Positions 62,425 through 64,000 of a DNA stretch of 64,000 nt are shown here, piece after piece. Where the stretch lies: the NCBI GenBank assembly GCA_963585895.1, contig OY757921.1:53295590-53359589 (forward strand). Reading direction: 5' to 3'. Below the pieces are notes generated by a model that worked only from the letters and a program-made list of their open reading frames with translations, did no database searches and was not told the origin of the DNA. A program made the position numbers and the translations under genes. The stretch is from Sepioteuthis lessoniana. Its lineage: Eukaryota; Mollusca; Cephalopoda; Myopsida; Loliginidae. How positions within the stretch are numbered: position 1 is the first letter of the stretch; the number at the start of each line of letters is the position of its first letter.

Positions 62425-64000
62425 TGTGAGTTTTTCACGCCAGTATTAGCTGATGGTCTTTCACTGGAGTCTGAATGGATTCTTCTCTGTATTCTGGCCA
62501 ACCTCAACAATGCTATAGTTTGGATGATCTCTAATCATTTTCCGATTTCCTACTCCCCAAGCTTTCATACGAAACATTTTAGGATCGTTCTAAATGCACA
62601 ATTGGTATCACCGTTACCTTCATGTTCATAAACATTTGAATTCTCTGGCAAGATCTAAATATTTGTCTCTTTTTCGTTTCCTTTGATTTTCATTCTGTAG
62701 TCGGCCATGAAAGTAAATTTCACTATTGAGCAGGTCTTTTTTTGTAAACCATTAAATCTTGTCTTCTAGCTGGGATTAGGTGATTTGTTTGTATCTCAAA
62801 ATCAATTTGAATTTTGTGTCGTATTCTTCAGTACGAATTCTGGTTTGTGCATAAATCATCAAGCAGTATGGTTAAATCTAAATTTCTTGAAGAATTCCTT
62901 GTGGATCACCTTTTCTATCCAGTCGTGTCTACTCTTGTGCTCTTTTTGTGCTAGTTTGCTGCATTCGCTTAATATATGATAAATTGTTTCGTCTCTATCA
63001 TCACTTAATCCAAGCTTGCTATTCTTTTCCATCTTATCTATTTTGGTTGTAATATAATTTGTTCATATTGTGTTGTTTTGTGTTGCAATTAGAATTGATT
63101 CAGTTTCTTGATGAAAGCTTCGGTTTTGTAACCATGTACAAGAAATTTCGTGGGATATTTTATTTGTTTGTTCCTCAAATTATCCATGCAGTTGATTTTC
63201 TTCCCATTTCTGTTTTCTACTTATTTCTGTTGCTCTTTCTGGTCGCTTTAATAAGACTTTCTTTGCTCTTTTTTTCTGTATTTTTCGAGTCCCTGGGTTG
63301 TAACATCCATGCTATTTTCAAGGCTGGTGAACAATCTTCCCCCTTCTTTTCTTGACACTTATAGTCTATCAATCTCATATCTATTCTCTAGTGTTTTAGG
63401 CATCGTCATTAATTTTCCAATTCTCTCGTTCATTCGTAGAGTTCTTCTCTCGTCCCTTTTGAGAATGGTCCCGAGTATCTTACAAGGGGGCTGCACATGT
63501 GTTTATTCATTTGATGAGATTCTTGCTGCTGGTTTCGAGAATTTTTCTTCTTCGTCTGAGATACTTGTTTTTTTTTTCGTTTTTTTTTTTCTTTTTTTTT
63601 TCTTTCGTCTCTATTTATTTGATAATGACCGCTTTCCATATTCCGAAGTACTTGAGGGTATCCTTTTCTCCAAGCATTCAGATACTTTCTTGATTTGGTA
63701 GTTCTGTCTTTCTGTCATCAGTCTCGGTTTTTGTATCTCAATTACTGTATTAGGAGCTCGTTGATATGTTTCCCTATACATTTGTTGGTGTATTTCCGAT
63801 ATTTCAAGATCAAAAAAAACAACCTTTCTTCATTATAGTCCAAACTTGGTCACCGAGTGTTTTACTTGTTTTCTTAAATCTAACAAATTCTACCCAGATT
63901 TCTATAATTCTCTTATTATACTCTCTTTGTTTAGGGTTGCTCCAAAATAACTGCTAAGTTCAAGTTTGTTGTCCTCTGTAGTCTATTTTCTGCACTGTAG
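62425..64000 (-). mobile_element. R4/Dong-like LINE, minus-strand copy running off the window
   Basis: The left part (gttagctgatggtctttcac-like start) matches the 3' end at 22710. The order then follows 22700-23900, with a gap, and 63700-64000 matches the 5' coding region seen at 21480-21700. It is broken by stops and a poly-T tract near 63570-63605. Confidence 0.6.

Overview
The window looks like genomic DNA from a mollusc, most likely an octopus or another coleoid cephalopod. It is AT-rich and intron-rich. It carries many dinucleotide microsatellites, tRNA-derived SINEs, RTE-like and R4/Dong-like LINEs, and a mariner whose transposase remnant resembles one I recall as common in octopus. The species call is inference; the sequence itself shows only an intron-rich, repeat-rich animal genome.

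One host gene runs on the + strand across about 50 kb. I can chain 14 coding exons between 340 and 49616 (3,438 coding nt, about 1,146 codons). Every junction has AG/GT borders and every reading frame carries over. The window starts and ends inside this gene, so its signal peptide and stop codon are not visible. The domain order is VWD-C8-TIL-E (module A, 340-13169), VWA (16248-16814), EGF (18150-18260), VWD-C8-TIL-E (module B, 29658-38422), then two PAN/apple-like exons (48059-49616). Modules A and B share the same intron-phase pattern, so they are an internal duplication. The protein should be large, secreted and cysteine-rich, with a likely role in extracellular matrix, mucus, adhesion or coagulation-like processes. 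I do not recognise a named orthologue.

The introns are packed with old mobile DNA. 2.8-7.6 kb holds two decayed copies of an unnamed multicopy ORF family. 10-12.5, 21-22, 22.7-25.7, 26.5-29.6 and 62.4-64 kb hold R4/Dong-like LINE copies, several of them chimeric or inverted. Internally deleted mariner copies lie at 31.0-31.8, 35.2-36.1 and 60.1-61.0 kb. RTE-like LINE fragments lie at 41.8-42.9, 46.9-48.0 and 57.1-59.0 kb. Ty3/gypsy remains lie at 53.5-55.2 kb. There are also several SINE-like repeats.

The most interesting points are: three mariner copies that share one internal deletion sealed by a telomere-like TTAGGG tract; a vestigial VWD exon hidden in an intron; a repeat kept at the same intronic position in both modules, one copy of which was split by a mariner whose empty site can be read; and an RTE insertion that stops about 34 nt short of a splice acceptor. 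After 49616 no further host exon was found in the remaining 14 kb.
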